Shown here: positions 1-10,780 of the stretch, piece by piece
Numbering within the stretch: the first letter of the stretch is position 1
Layout: every line of letters starts with the position of its first letter
Origin: Gonatopus flavifemur
Lineage: Eukaryota > Arthropoda > Insecta > Hymenoptera > Dryinidae
Reading direction: 5' to 3'
Length of the DNA stretch: 64,000 nt
NCBI GenBank assembly: GCA_018340375.1
Contig: JAFFJZ010000007.1
Span: 23,224,001-23,288,000, forward strand
The notes under the pieces: model-generated
The model's database searches: none
The model's input: only the letters and a program-made list of their open reading frames with translations
Told to the model about the DNA's origin: nothing
Program-made: the position numbers and the translations under genes

Positions 1-68
1 CTCGAGATATTCAAGTTTGAGTATGAGCGCGAGTTGATACATGCAAAGAAAGTCCCTGCATCTAAGCA

Positions 69-138
69 GCCGATGGTGGCTTGAATGATAGAGCCCAGGC
101 GTAAAATTCCCACGACTCGCGTTCAATTCTCGTGGAGG
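69..138 (+). other. tRNA-like (pol III A/B box-like) segment, left arm
   Basis: An A-box-like TGGCTTGAATGATAGAGC is followed by a B-box-like GCGTTCAATTCTC (about 119-131) at tRNA-like spacing, then a T run. CCACGA/TCGTGG around the B box can pair as a T-arm-like stem. There is no convincing acceptor stem, so this is a tRNA-derived or SINE-like relic, not a tRNA gene. The same block recurs inverted at 1201-1255. Confidence 0.35.
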
Positions 139-477
139 TGGATTTTTTTTCAATTTATCTTGATACAGTGTTTCTTTAGTCTTATGTCGTACCATTTATC
201 ATAAGAGAATTGTTTTCTCTCTCTTTCAAGAGTATACTTCCAGAAACAAGCAGTTTTATTTATAAATAAATTCATTTCTGTACACAGAAGAGAGCATTTT
301 TGGATTGAAATAAATATATTTCGACAGGGCGGAATAAAAATTGTATTTCACTTGAATCATTCTTTGTTCAATGGAAACAAAATGCATTTGATTGAAGTCA
401 ATCTTCTTTGAGTCAAATACATTTTTTATTTCAATAATACTTCATCCGATTGGAATAATTTACTGATTTGAACCATA

Positions 478-923
478 CACGGAAAAAAGAAAACCAGTGT
501 TGTGATATTCGTCGAGCTGGGAAATCGCAGCTTGGTCACGTGACTACGTTTTGCACCAACACATGTATGTGTTCTTGTCGGTGAGCGGTTCACCCATGAG
601 AGCGCTCACATGTGTCAGTACAAAACGTAATCACGTGACCAAGCTGCGATTTCCCAGCTCGATGAATATCACAACACTAAAGAAAACAGCACTGGTTACT
701 GTCCATCACAGCAATCAGTTGAAAAACAAATGAAAACACGCTTGGATGATAGAGGTTAGCGCGATCACAGTGATGTGTACTGCAGTGAAATTCGTCAATG
801 CTGCTTGGACATTAACGGTTATACTGAGAGACGCAGTAATGAACGGCGTGAATTTGATTTTTCATTCGTTTTCAATTAATTACTGCGCTTCACAGTAACC
901 ACTGCTGTTTTCTTTTTTCTGTG
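478..923. mobile_element. TA-flanked MITE, family M-A copy 1 (interrupted)
   Basis: Ends read CACGGAAAAAAGAAAAC and, on the other strand at 923, CACAGAAAAAAGAAAACAGC. The element is flanked by TA at 476-477 and 924-925. Without the 185-bp hAT insertion and its 8-bp duplication it is 253 bp, matching the copies at 28368-28618 (251 bp) and 60699-60938 (240 bp). The internal ATG-containing frame is a repeat artefact. Tc1/mariner-type or Mirage-like mobilisation would both fit a TA duplication. Confidence 0.85.
495..679. mobile_element. hAT-type MITE inside MITE M-A copy 1
   Basis: Left end CAGTGTTGTGATATTC; the right end on the other strand is TAGTGTTGTGATATTC. The inverted arms extend about 65 bp around a short loop. 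Flanks are AAGAAAAC at 487-494 and AAGAAAAC at 680-687, a perfect 8-bp target duplication typical of hAT elements. Removing it and one duplication restores the family sequence of the surrounding MITE. Confidence 0.85.
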
Positions 924-1200
924 TAGAAGATTCATTCCTGTCAAATTAATTTTGTTTGCATTTGCAAAGAATGATCCAAGCGATAAAATTTTTATTTCGC
1001 CCTATTGAAACAACATATAGAATTGAATCTAGAAATACTTTCTCCTGTGGACAGGAAAGAATTTATTTATGAATAAAGCTACTTGTTTCTTAAACTACAA
1101 TCTTGAAAGAGAGAAGAAGATAGTTCTTTTATGATGAATGATACGACATAAGATTAAGGAAATAATGTATCAGGGTGAATTGAAAAACAAACGTTCATAT

Positions 1201-1255
1201 TTACGAGAATTGAACGCAGATCGTCGGAATTCTATCACTCAATCTACCGTCGGTT
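1201..1255 (-). other. tRNA-like segment, right arm
   Basis: The reverse complement contains TAGATTGAGTGATAGAATTC followed by GCGTTCAATTCTCG. It is the mirror of the block at 69-138 within the long inverted repeat. The B-box-like core is identical in both arms while the surrounding bases have diverged. Confidence 0.3.
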
Positions 1256-1325
1256 CCTTGGATGAAGGGACATTCTTTGCGTACATTAGGTACGCTCATT
1301 TTTTAAACTTTAATATCTCGAAAAC

Positions 1326-2130
1326 TAAGCTGCACTAAGTTAAGGGTATACTTGTCTACTTCGACAGCTCAAAACTTGGCTAAGAGCTAATATGGGAGAA
1401 GATAGACTAACCGGACTTGCCCCACTTCATATTCACCGTGATATTGAGATTGATAAAGTTATTACCCGATTTGCAAAGTGTGGTAACTGACGATTAGAGT
1501 TTGTACTTTGAATGTGGACGGATTCTCAATGTAGGTCATTGGAAAATTATTTCATTTCATCAATTATTAAAATTAAATAAAATCATATATATTCCATGCA
1601 TTATGGAATTACTGTATGGCATGATGGGTTTGTGGTGACAATCTGAATTCGTGTTTCAAAGGTATGTACTTGTTCCTAGTTCTATCAGGCATATCATTCA
1701 AGCAGATCTAAAGGGGTTAACTACAAAGTTAATATTGTATCAGGAAGTAAACTCACTGCATATATATGATTATATGAAGAGGTCAGACGAAAAAAAAGGT
1801 CGTCAATCTGATATGACCCCTCCCCCCAAAATCCCTTCCTGGATCCGCCCCTGGTTTTATGCATACTCCTTTTGCCACGAGTGCTGTATGGGAGGTAAGT
1901 AGATTGAAGATAGGTAGGTTCGATTCTGCTCGAATAAGATTTAATATGTACACTCATCCCTGTATCACGGTGGGATAAACGTTTTCTGAACGTTCAGAAA
2001 ACCTCTCCCACGTTCTATAAACCTTCCATAAACGTTCCAGTGGCACGTTGTGCTGTCTGGGTCAAAACATTCAAGAGATTGAACAGTGGGCAAATGAAGA
2101 TGAACTTTTTGATTCATATATATATATATA
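1326..2130. other. no gene seen; isolated hAT-like terminus at 1853
   Basis: No coding sequence is recognised. On the minus strand, reading leftward from 1853, the sequence starts CAGGGGCGGATCCAGG, a common form of hAT terminus, followed by a G-run. The flanking octamer is GTTTTATG (1854-1861) and I found no second end or duplicate octamer nearby, so it looks like a truncated hAT end. A (TA)n run precedes mariner-1 at 2117-2130. Confidence 0.4.
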
Positions 2131-3378
2131 TTAGGTGTGCCAGTTGGAACTCGGCTTTAGGTTGGTTGCATGAAACCAAATATTTGAACGCATCCAATTC
2201 GTCCGCCACTTTGGATAAATGTAGCGTGGACATTGTAGTTGTCATATCAGTCATTTTCAAGTAGTAATTTCCTGTGCATCAATTTTATAAGATGGATTTC
2301 GATAAGCAACATTGACGCCATTGTAATCTATTCTGTTTTCAAATGAATAAAAATGGTGCTCAAGCTATGGAATTGATTGATACGACATCGGGTCAACATT
2401 CTGTGAGTCATTCAACAGTGGAAAAGCGGCTTACAAGATTTTGTTATGGGAATTTCAGTCTTGAGGACGATCCACGTCCAGGTGCAATCAAAAAATTTGA
2501 GGATGAAGAACTTGAAGTTTTACTGAATGAAAATCCATCTCAAATTCAAGAAGAGCTTGCAGAACAGTTAGGAGTTACTCGTCAAGCAATTTCACTTCAC
2601 ATGCATTGGGAAAAATATAGAAGGAAGGAAAATGGGTTCCTCATAAACTGACGGAAGAAACTAAAAGACAAAGAGTTGCCATTTGCATGAATTTGCTTTC
2701 TCGGTTCAAGAAGAAGAATTTTCTGCATGAAATCATTACGAGTGATGAAAAATGGATTTTGTACGACAATCCTGAACGTAGAGAAGCATGGGTTGATCCG
2801 GGCCAGCCATCTACATCTGTTGAAAAACCGAATATTCATGCAAAGAAAGTTTTACTCTGTGTCTGGTGGGATTGGAAAGGAATCATTTACTACGAGCTTC
2901 TCGAACCTGGTCAAACTACTACAGCTGAGCGTTACCGGGCCCAGCTGATCAAAGTAAGTGATGCTCTGGAGGAAAAAAGACCATTTACGGAGCAAGGCAG
3001 GCGAAAAGTGATGCTGCTGCATGATAATGCACGTCCACATACAGCAAAACCAACCCAGGAACTCATCTTCAATTTGGGCTGGGAAGTTGTACCTCATGCG
3101 GCATATTCACCAGACTTAGCTCCTTCTGATTATCATTTATTTAGATCAATGTCGTCATATTTGAAGGAGCAGCACTTCATGAATATCGAAGATGTCCGGA
3201 AATGGCTGGATAACTATTTTGTTTCAAAACCACCAAGTTTCTATCGTTACAGCATTTATCTACTACCCGATAAATGGCTAAAAACGGCGAATATTTTAAT
3301 TGATAATTCTTGAAAGAAGTGTTTTTTCAATCAAATTGAATTTGACAAAAAAAGCCGAGTTTCAACTTGCGCCCCTAA
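2131..3378 (+). mobile_element. mariner-1, full-length but inactive
   Basis: The element is 1248 bp with TIRs of about 28 bp: left TTAGGTGTGCCAGTTGGAAC, right (reverse strand) TTAGGGGCGCAAGTTGAAAC, both continuing into CTCGGCTTT. TA duplications lie at 2129-2130 and 3379-3380. Size, TIR length and the TA duplication are standard for mariner. The left TIR sits against a (TA)n run that would offer many target sites. Confidence 0.93.
2292..3313 (+). pseudogene. mariner transposase, broken (mariner-1)
   Basis: Mariner transposases (IS630/Tc1/mariner superfamily) bind the element's own TIRs and cut and paste the element into TA sites. The frame opens with ATG at 2292 (MDFDKQH) and meets TGA at 2313. 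A helix-turn-helix region follows (to about 2600). There is then a one-base frameshift near 2600-2610 and a TAG at 2618-2620, after which the remaining frame runs open to 3313. The catalytic triad is intact: Asp codons at 2744 (TSDEKW), 3023 (HDNARPH) and 3128 ([10 protein letters not shown]). The last two are separated by 34 residues, the D34D spacing that defines mariner. At least three lesions make it non-functional. It is the only gene of the element. Confidence 0.93.
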
Positions 3379-3813
3379 TATGATTTGAAATAAAACAGTT
3401 TTGCATCAAACATCTCATCACCTTTAATGGATGCTCCTATCAAAGTTGATTGAAATAATTATGGAATCTAACGAAATACGGTACCATTGATTGTAATGAA
3501 TATCATCTTTAAGTCAAATGAATAATTTATTTTATCAAATTACCATTTAGTTTTGTCAACTATATCTGTAGCTGTTGGCTATGATAGCTAAAATTTAGCT
3601 GATATATAGCTACAAATTTGTTATCGTGCATGTCAAAATCGATGCAATTTATAAGTTCAAATTCAACACCATTTTCTAAGTTGGAGAAAAAGTGTATTTT
3701 CGGAGGAATGAATTATCATAGCGTTTTCCATTCTGGAGTTTGAATAATTTAAAATTTCTCGAATTTGAGTCAATCAGAATTGAAAATTTTCAATTCTCAT
3801 CATTCAAGAATTG
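3379..3813. other. no gene seen
   Basis: A+T-rich sequence. At about 3565-3620 it has repeats of the palindromic motif AGCTAAAATTTAGCT, also seen at 32405-32575, which may mark an unrecognised repeat family. Confidence 0.3.
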
Positions 3814-3933
3814 CCCTGGTAGAAATCACATCAGGCAGTTCACTGGCCCATATCAGAGCCAGGGAGAGCCCTAGTCCACCTCGATAGCGCCAGGTAAGGG
3901 ACGAAGGAGAGCCTAGAATGATTCCTACTGGGG
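3814..3933. mobile_element. short CCCT-ended TIR element (120 bp)
   Basis: Left end CCCTGGTAGAAATCA; right end on the other strand CCCCAGTAGGAATCA, aligned without gaps. Flanked by TG at 3812-3813 and TG at 3934-3935. It is the smallest of the CCCT-ended elements here. No coding capacity. Confidence 0.6.
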
Positions 3934-3975
3934 TGAGAATACTGAAATAATTCTATCGTTCTTCTAAAAAAAGTA

Positions 3976-4132
3976 CACTGTACGAAATAATCGGGATTTT
4001 CCTGTTCATAGCCACCGGAAAATTGTGGTCATTGGTTAGGAAATCCAAACTTTTTAGGATCTTTTCCAACATTTCACAGTAAATTTCCGGACAAGTGCGG
4101 AAAATTCCTGATGCGTGGGATTTTTTACAGTG
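3976..4132. mobile_element. CACTGTA-ended MITE (157 bp)
   Basis: Left CACTGTACGAAATAATC; right (other strand) CACTGTAAAAAATCCC, with GGAATTTTCC-like motifs inside. Left flank TA (3974-3975); right flank TG (4133-4134), which also serves as the left flank of the next MITE. Confidence 0.6.
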
Positions 4133-4134
4133 TG

Positions 4135-4381
4135 CACTGAAAAAACGTTTGTTTCGGCGAAACGAAATTTTGGTTGAAATGAACGCAAAGAAACCTTTTT
4201 GGTTGACTCAAATGAAATTGATTTAGGATAAACAAAATTTATTTGTCTGTATGAAAGCCTTAATTATTGTGAACCAAATTTTGTTGACCCCAAATAAATT
4301 TTATTTCAGCCAACCAAAAAGTTTCTTTGCGTTCATTTCAACCAAAATTTTGTTTGGCTGGAACAAACTGTGTTTTCAGTG
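4135..4381. mobile_element. palindromic CACTGAAAA MITE (247 bp)
   Basis: The arms are nearly perfect inverted repeats over about 75 bp: left CACTGAAAAAACGTTTG, right (other strand) CACTGAAAACACAGTTTG, both continuing through AAATTTTGGTTGAAATG. TG flanks both ends (4133-4134 and 4382-4383). It abuts the preceding MITE, sharing the dinucleotide. Would fold into a long hairpin if transcribed. Confidence 0.75.
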
Positions 4382-5937
4382 TGGGTTTTATGTTATGTGG
4401 TCTATCTGTGTGATCTACCGGGTAGAGGTGTGAATGTGGTACTTCACACAACTAACTTAGATCACATACTATAAAAGTACTGGAAGTGTTGCATTTTGGT
4501 TTGAAATGCCCATCTATAAAATCCGGTTCGCGTATTAGGATACACCCTGTATATAACTATATTTACACGCCACCAGTATTAAAGTGAGGATTGGGGTAGA
4601 TCATTACCTCGGACCCTAATATTCCGTTACGGTAGCATAAAAACAAAGAAGAAGGTAGACGAATGTTATCGCAGGAAACCGAAACGCTGTAAATGCGGGG
4701 AAACGAGCCCACGATCGTCACATTTTCTACCCAATTTCAAGCGGTTAGTTAGAGGAGAACTCGACAAATAGGGTGATACGACAGAAGAAATGATTGGTTT
4801 ACTGAAATCCCTTGAGATATTTGACATTCCCTTCACAGTTTTTTTTTTCGGAGGAGTTTCTATGAATTTGTGAGATATTTAGTGGGTACTTGATAGATCC
4901 TTATGTAAATTTTTGAATGTCCTACATTCGTCACATGCCGATGTACAGAATTTGATCTACGAAAAGGTTGTAAATTCATCTGCATATTATTTATGTATGA
5001 ATAACGGAGTGCGAAGTTTAGCAGAAGAATATTATATATTCCAAATTAGAATAATAATCTCTCCACATGCTTTATAATTCAAGTTTCATGAATATTGTGA
5101 TGATAATATTCCTTATCTAAAATTTCAGTGCATAAAGTTATAATGCTTTTTATACGAATGAAATGAAGAATCGATTGATTTTTATCATAGTCTGACGGAC
5201 ACGTGTATAGATAATATTCATAAAAATTTTCAAATACTTTTCCCTTGTGTTCATTTTCCATAAAATACGCGAGTAGCTCACGAACCAATGTTTTCCAACC
5301 AATGGAAACTGAGAAACCTTCTTCAACTGCACTGACATTGAAACTCGCATCAATAATTCAATCATAAATCTGTTGAAATTTCAGAGATCAAAGCCAAATG
5401 TGCAAACGTTCAGTGTTGGAACTTGATAAAGATAAATACGTTGATCTAGCTGCTTTGAATCGTATCAACCGTATCGTTGATTTCATACCAATCTGAATAA
5501 CATATACGATTTCAGCTGGGTAGAATTAATCCTCTAATCACTTGTTTGATAATACAAATCGAAATGAAAATATTTCAGGAATCTATGGAATGATTGTTAA
5601 ATGTGATTCAACAATTACGTTGAAGTGGTTAATCAAATTCCGCATAAAAAAGTATTTAAAAATATTCTCACTTTGCATAACAAAAAGAGACAAATTGTAC
5701 TATACGAAGGTATATTCCTTTTCTGAATCTTCTTGTACTTGAAGAAAATCTGTTAGGACTGCTCAATAGAATAGAGTTCTCATAGATTCTGTATAAAACA
5801 TAATTCTGTTGATTATTATGTTCTTGAAGTTTGAATCCTTCATGGAAACGAAATGAATATTCGAACTCACTCAATTTCATAAATCATCGTTATTTATCTT
5901 TTCGGATCAACTCTTTGGAATTGGAAACAGTGTCGGA
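4382..5937. other. no gene seen
   Basis: Unique-looking A+T-rich sequence of about 1.5 kb. Short open frames are no longer than chance predicts and show no recognisable domain. Confidence 0.3.
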
Positions 5938-6485
5938 CTGGATTGCACCAAGGCCCCCGACTGGGAAATACGTTGGGCCCCCTACACTGAAAACAAAATG
6001 TCTTCTCACCAAATGAATAGTTTATTTGTCCTCTCTCGTCAGGTAGAAATATTCTATTGAATTCTATTACGAATGGTGAAATTTCTGATTGAATATCATT
6101 GAATTTCATCGAAACCTATTAATTTTCCCATTCGTCAATGAGATTTCATAGACTCTAACAGGGTCCGTAGCATATTCCTTGGGATTGATGGAATATTCAA
6201 TCGAATAAAATGATGGAATGCTTGCCCCAAATAATTTGGTCTTGTAGATAAATAATGTATTCGCCACAAGTAATCAATTTTGGCACTCAATTGAATAATT
6301 AATTTCTACAAATGAATATTATATGAAGTGAGGATAAATAAATATTTTTCTGCACTTTACACGGAGCACATCCTCAGGAAAATCAAAATTTTATCATCAT
6401 CATTCATAAACAAAAAAAAGGAAAACTGAGAACTGACCGGGCCCCCGGCGACCGCCGGGGAGCCGGGAGGGTCAGTCCGATACTG
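5938..6485. mobile_element. non-autonomous hAT element (548 bp)
   Basis: Left end CAGTGTCGGACTGG; right end (other strand) CAGTATCGGACTGACC. A perfect 8-bp duplication ATTGGAAA flanks it (5930-5937 and 6486-6493). The terminal 50-60 bp are strikingly G+C-rich (GGGCCCCC, CCGGCG runs) compared with the surroundings. The middle holds a TA-flanked MITE (5985-6330). No transposase remains. Confidence 0.88.
5985..6330. mobile_element. CACTGAAAA MITE inside the hAT element, copy 1
   Basis: Begins CACTGAAAACAAAATGTC after TA (5983-5984) and ends near 6330 with the reverse complement of CACTTCATATAATATTC. The whole length matches, in reverse, the element at 7634-7844, except that this copy has about 110-130 extra bases near 6050-6170, either a further insertion here or a deletion in the other copy. 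Confidence 0.65.
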
Positions 6486-7633
6486 ATTGGAAACATCCTT
6501 TAAAGAGTACATTGCAAGATTTTTGGTTTTTGAAAGTTGAATATTGTGTTGTTCGATTACTGATTCTCTTCAATAAAGGATCCAAACTTCAGCAATATTC
6601 ATTATTTCAATAAGACTGAGCGATTACTTTGACTAATTCTTATTTATTCATCGAGCAATTAATATTCTTTTGCGGATTATCGATCGATTATAAATTGAAT
6701 AACTTCATTTCAAAGTCCCCTTATTGAGACTTGTACGTACATATAGGAATGTACGTACGCTTTCCAGTGATGTTTAATATATAATTGAATTGTGTACCTA
6801 ATTAATGTTTCTCTTCTTGTTTTCTCTATTGTTCAAAATGATAGAAATGTTGAGAAGGGGAGTGAAGGGGATAAAATGTGCCAACAATAATAATAATTAC
6901 TGTTTCACAAACGCACGGTGATGAAGCGCAGCCACGTCCAGATGCAAAGACATACATGACAGGAAACCATTGTGATCAATTTGTGTGGTTAGAGGTCGTT
7001 ACGTTAATTCGTGTGACGAATTCTGAACTTGAACAATAATATCGAATGAATTGAGAGGTTGAGATGTAATTAATATGCAATCAATTAACAAATGCGGATG
7101 AGCTCGCCTACCAAGACTGGGGGGAAAGCGTCTGAAACGAATTGAATAATTTCATTATTCCTTGCGATGAATAATGGAATTCGCGATAGTTTGACATCTC
7201 GCGGAAATTAAAGTCGTATATAACTTTTCATTGCCCTCTTCTCTTTTACGATTCATGTTTTCCGAGTTCTAGAAAAATCCATTGTGTGCACTTATAAGTC
7301 CCGCTACGTTAAAAAACATGGGTGGTTGTATCCGCAGTCATTGAGAATGATTTACACATTTGAATTGTATACTTTGACAATTGTTCCTCCGAGAGAAATG
7401 TTTATCATTTAATTCCGGAAACTCCATTTCTCTTGTCAATAATGTGCTTTATGCATTTCGAAGATATTATTGTTTTGTTAAACAACACGATATAGATGTG
7501 TAAGTAATCACAACATAACACAATTGAATTTTGATGTTCTTTACCATTTCAAATTCATCTTTCATTCATTCATGACTTTTTTCAATTCGATATTGTTTCT
7601 CATTGGCATTCGAAATTCTTTTCTATTGATTCA
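6486..7633. other. no gene seen
   Basis: About 1.1 kb with no recognisable gene or repeat boundary. Confidence 0.3.
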
Positions 7634-7844
7634 CACTCGAAAAAATATTTATTTGTAGAAATTAAAGATTCAATTGGATGCAAAAATTAATTACTCGTGG
7701 CTAGTAAATTATTCATTCAGAAGACCAATTTATTTGGAGCAAGCATTTCATTATTTGATTCCTCAATGATTAATCCCAAGGAATATGCTTCGGAGAGAGA
7801 ACAAATAAACTATGTATTTGGTCAAAAGACGTTTTCTTTCAGTG
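7634..7844. mobile_element. CACTGAAAA MITE, copy 2 (211 bp, inverted)
   Basis: Reverse-complement relative of 5985-6330. Reading from 7844 on the minus strand it starts CACTGAAAGAAAACGTC and shares GCATATTCCTTGGGATT and ATTTCTACAAAT with the other copy. Flanks are CA and TC, so the target duplication is not preserved. Confidence 0.65.
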
Positions 7845-9193
7845 TCTTTGAAATTGAATATATTTCGAATATAGCAATTCAAATAAAAAATCATTGATCA
7901 CGTGGGGGATGAAAGAATGTGATTTTTATACGTAACTATCATCCTATCCAAATAACAAATATGAGTGGTACTTGATCTGCATTCCAGACATGCCAACGGT
8001 ATCTGTATTTTCAGGTCAGGAATTTCAAACACTCGAATAACGTGAGTTGGATTATTCCTTTTGAATGACTGAGTTCTAAAATTTAAAGATATCATTGAGT
8101 TTGCATCAGTATATGCATGACTTCCCGTAGAATTGAACGTGCCATTATATTCAATTCGAAAATTCATTCGAATAAATATTCTCATGAAATTTACGTTCCC
8201 TTCCGTTAAAATGTTTGCGCTGGGAGAGGGTTCCCTATTATAATTATGATATTAATTATTCTTCATACTACACAAAAAATTGTCAAGTAGACTTTTAGAT
8301 GAGGCTCAATCTCAACGTTGTAGCATTTTATCTCCAACACTGAGGGAAATCTTATTTTCTCCTTCTTACCAAATATCATCTAAGACCGCATATAAAAACG
8401 TTCCTTGGGTTCACATAAAAAAGTGGCCGCACTGATGTAACGTAGCATGAAGTTCAACAGCTGAATTCGGATGGAGGACATGAATTTTTATTATCGATAC
8501 TTCAAATAATATTGTACCAACACCCCCTACTCATTTGAAAAAATTCCTTATAAGTAGCACAACATAGTGTATCGAATCTGTATACAACGTATACAATGAG
8601 ATTTTTCACATGGGTATTATTAATCCGTAGGGCAATTATTTGTTCGTGTTAAACTCTTTCGATTGTCATGACAAATTAATATTTACTTTCTGTAGATAAA
8701 GTTTTTGATTCGATTGAATCGAACAACCATCCGAAATAAGAGGGAAAATTGTGTCGATACACCTACAAAAGTTTTTTGTATCGTGTTCAACGGTGATTGT
8801 TTGTCGAACGTGCTTCCTTAATGCTTGCACGTGTATCGTGTCAAACCACTGGAGCTTATATTGATTCATTCCACGAGAAAAAAACCGACAAGAAGAAGTA
8901 ATATAAAGGTTATTGTTTGACTGGTTAGCTGACTTATTGTTCTCTTCTTGGTTTTTTTTTCATTGCGGCGAAGGTTGCATTCATTTGATTGCGCCGGTAG
9001 ACGGAAAGAATTTGTGCACAAGTATGTCCCCTTGATATTAATTGAGAAGTTCAAGGATTCGTTTCGAGAGCGGAGATTTCTCTACATTCGATTGGAAGGT
9101 TCAAATGAGCATTGGATAATGTGGCGTTTGAACCATCGAAATAAAAGAATCAGAATGGACGCTTCCCCAGGATTTTGTAAAATTTCAAGTAAA
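7845..9193. other. no gene seen
   Basis: About 1.3 kb of A+T-rich sequence. The open frame near 8948-9202 has no recognisable domain and I do not call it. Confidence 0.3.
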
Positions 9194-10433
9194 CCCTGGT
9201 AAAAAAATCTCTCCGAATCTCTCTGAAAATTTCACGTTTCAGAGATATTCAGAAAGAATCGGAGAAATTCAGAGCAATTCAGCGCGGTTCAGAGGATTTC
9301 AGAGACTAGTGGATTGAGAGAACTTGTGCTTTGAATTTTTCAGAAAGATTCAGAAAAACTCAGAGGAACTCAGAGAGATGCAGGGAAATTCTAGGAAATT
9401 CAGAGAGGAACAAATTCAGTAAAAATTTTTGGTCCTGCATTTCAGAGGCGTTCAAGAAGCGTCAGACACTTTCAGAGATAGATGAATTCAGAAAGATTGT
9501 GCGTAGAACTTTTCAGAAATATTCAGAGGAATTTAGAAAGATTCAGAGTAATTCAGAGAGATTCAAAGGAATTCAGAGAAATTCAGAGAGGAATTAATTC
9601 AGCTAAATTTTTGGTTCAGGATTCCAGAGGTATTCAGGGAATGTCAGAGACTCACAGAGACAGGTGAATTGGGAAAAATTGTGCGTGGGATTTTTCAGAA
9701 AGATTCAGAGAGATTCAGCGGAATTCAGAGAGATGCGGGGGAAATCTGAGAAATTCAGAGAGGAATAAATTCAGTAAAATCTTGGTCCTGCATTTCAGAG
9801 GCTTTCTGGAAGTTTTAGAGACTTCCAGAGTTAGATACATTGGGAAAAATGGTGCGTGGAATTTTTTAGAAATATTCAGAGGAATTTAGAAAGATTTAGA
9901 GAAATTCAGGGAAATTCAGAGGAATTCAGAGGAATTCAGAGGAAGCTTTGAAATCTGAATACATTAAATTCCGGGATATTAAGAGGAATTCAGAGAGATT
10001 AAGAGAAAATCAGAGAGATTCAGAGGAATTCAGAGGAAGCTTTAAACTCTGAATACATTAAATTCCCGGAGATTTAGAGGAATTCAGAGAGATTCAGAGA
10101 AATTCAGGGAAATTCAGAGGAATTCAGAGGAAGCTTTGAAATCTGAATACATTAGATTCCGGGAGATTTAGAGAAATTTAGAGATATTCAGGCAAATTCA
10201 GAGGGGGCTTTCAAATTCAAATATATAAAATTCTGAGGGGTTCAGTGATATGCGGGAAGATTCAGAGAAAGTTGAAGAATTCAGAAAGTATCACTATCGG
10301 AGAAGTCTCTATCTGCCTCTGAATTACTCTGGAATTACTCCGAATCTCTCTGAAATTTGTCCCAAAATATAGAGAGATTCAGAGAAATTCAGAGAGACTT
10401 CAGAGAGATTCAGAAAGATTTTTTTCACTAGGG
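9194..10433. mobile_element. CCCT-ended element filled with TTCAGAG repeats (1240 bp)
   Basis: Left end CCCTGGTAAAAAAATCTC; right end (other strand) CCCTAGTGAAAAAAATCTT; flanks AA (9192-9193) and AA (10434-10435). The interior is a degenerate array of TTCAGAGAGATTCAGAGAAA-like units. The outermost copies are inverted relative to each other, and a longer unit containing AGGAAGCTTTGAAATCTGAA occurs three times (about 9945, 10033, 10128). Frames open across it only because the repeat lacks stops in one phase. It resembles the subterminal repeat arrays of CACTA-like elements, but no transposase is present. Confidence 0.75.
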
Positions 10434-10454
10434 AAATGGAATAAACTATCTAGT

Positions 10455-10780
10455 GACTTAGTACTTCACTCTTGGAAAATGAAATTACTGTGAATTCAAG
10501 AATAGTGAGATTCCGGTCCTGAAGAGTGACTCTTCATTCCATAAGAGTGAATTCTCACTCTAACAAGTAAATTCGTTTTCAAGAGTGGAATTTCACGTTT
10601 TTATAAGAGTGAAATCCTCACTCCAAGAGAGTGAAAATTCACTCTTATGGAGTGGAAACTCATTCTTATGGAGGGAAAACTCGTTCTTATGGAGTGTAAT
10701 CTGACTTTTGTTGGACTTGCAGTATTTTCACTCTTTGGGAGTGGATTTTTACTCCAAGAAATTTGAGGAGTGCTTCCCCT
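10455..10780. repeat. ACTCTT/GAGTG direct and inverted repeat block
   Basis: At least ten copies of AGAGTGAA/TTCACTCTT-type motifs in both orientations, often within TTATGGAGTGGAA. The right part (about 10690-10770), reversed, matches 15245-15330 closely (CTTGGAGT...AATCCACTC...GAAAATACTG), so this is part of a dispersed repeat with its own subterminal motif. Clean ends were not found. Confidence 0.5.

Larger units (their letters stand above)
1..1325. mobile_element. long inverted-repeat element, left end cut by window edge
   Basis: The left arm (about 1-440) is an imperfect reverse complement of about 935-1325. Matching landmarks include the stretch around 15-60 with 1260-1320, the tRNA-like block 69-138 with 1201-1255, and 150-280 with 1040-1185. 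The left arm is still matching at base 1, so the element or the pair of inverted copies continues outside the window. The centre is occupied by a TA-flanked MITE (478-923). It could be one foldback element with arms of about 400 bp, or two head-to-head copies of a tRNA-containing repeat. No protein is encoded. Confidence 0.65.

Noticed and set aside
551..733. 60-codon open frame starting MHQHMYVF
   Set aside because: It spans the junction of the hAT MITE and the M-A MITE; the same residues appear in the reverse frame of 28556-28792 because the MITE repeats, so it is not a gene.
9331..9667. Open frames of 60-90 codons rich in SER and RN residues
   Set aside because: They are translations of the TTCAGAG repeat in phases that lack stops.
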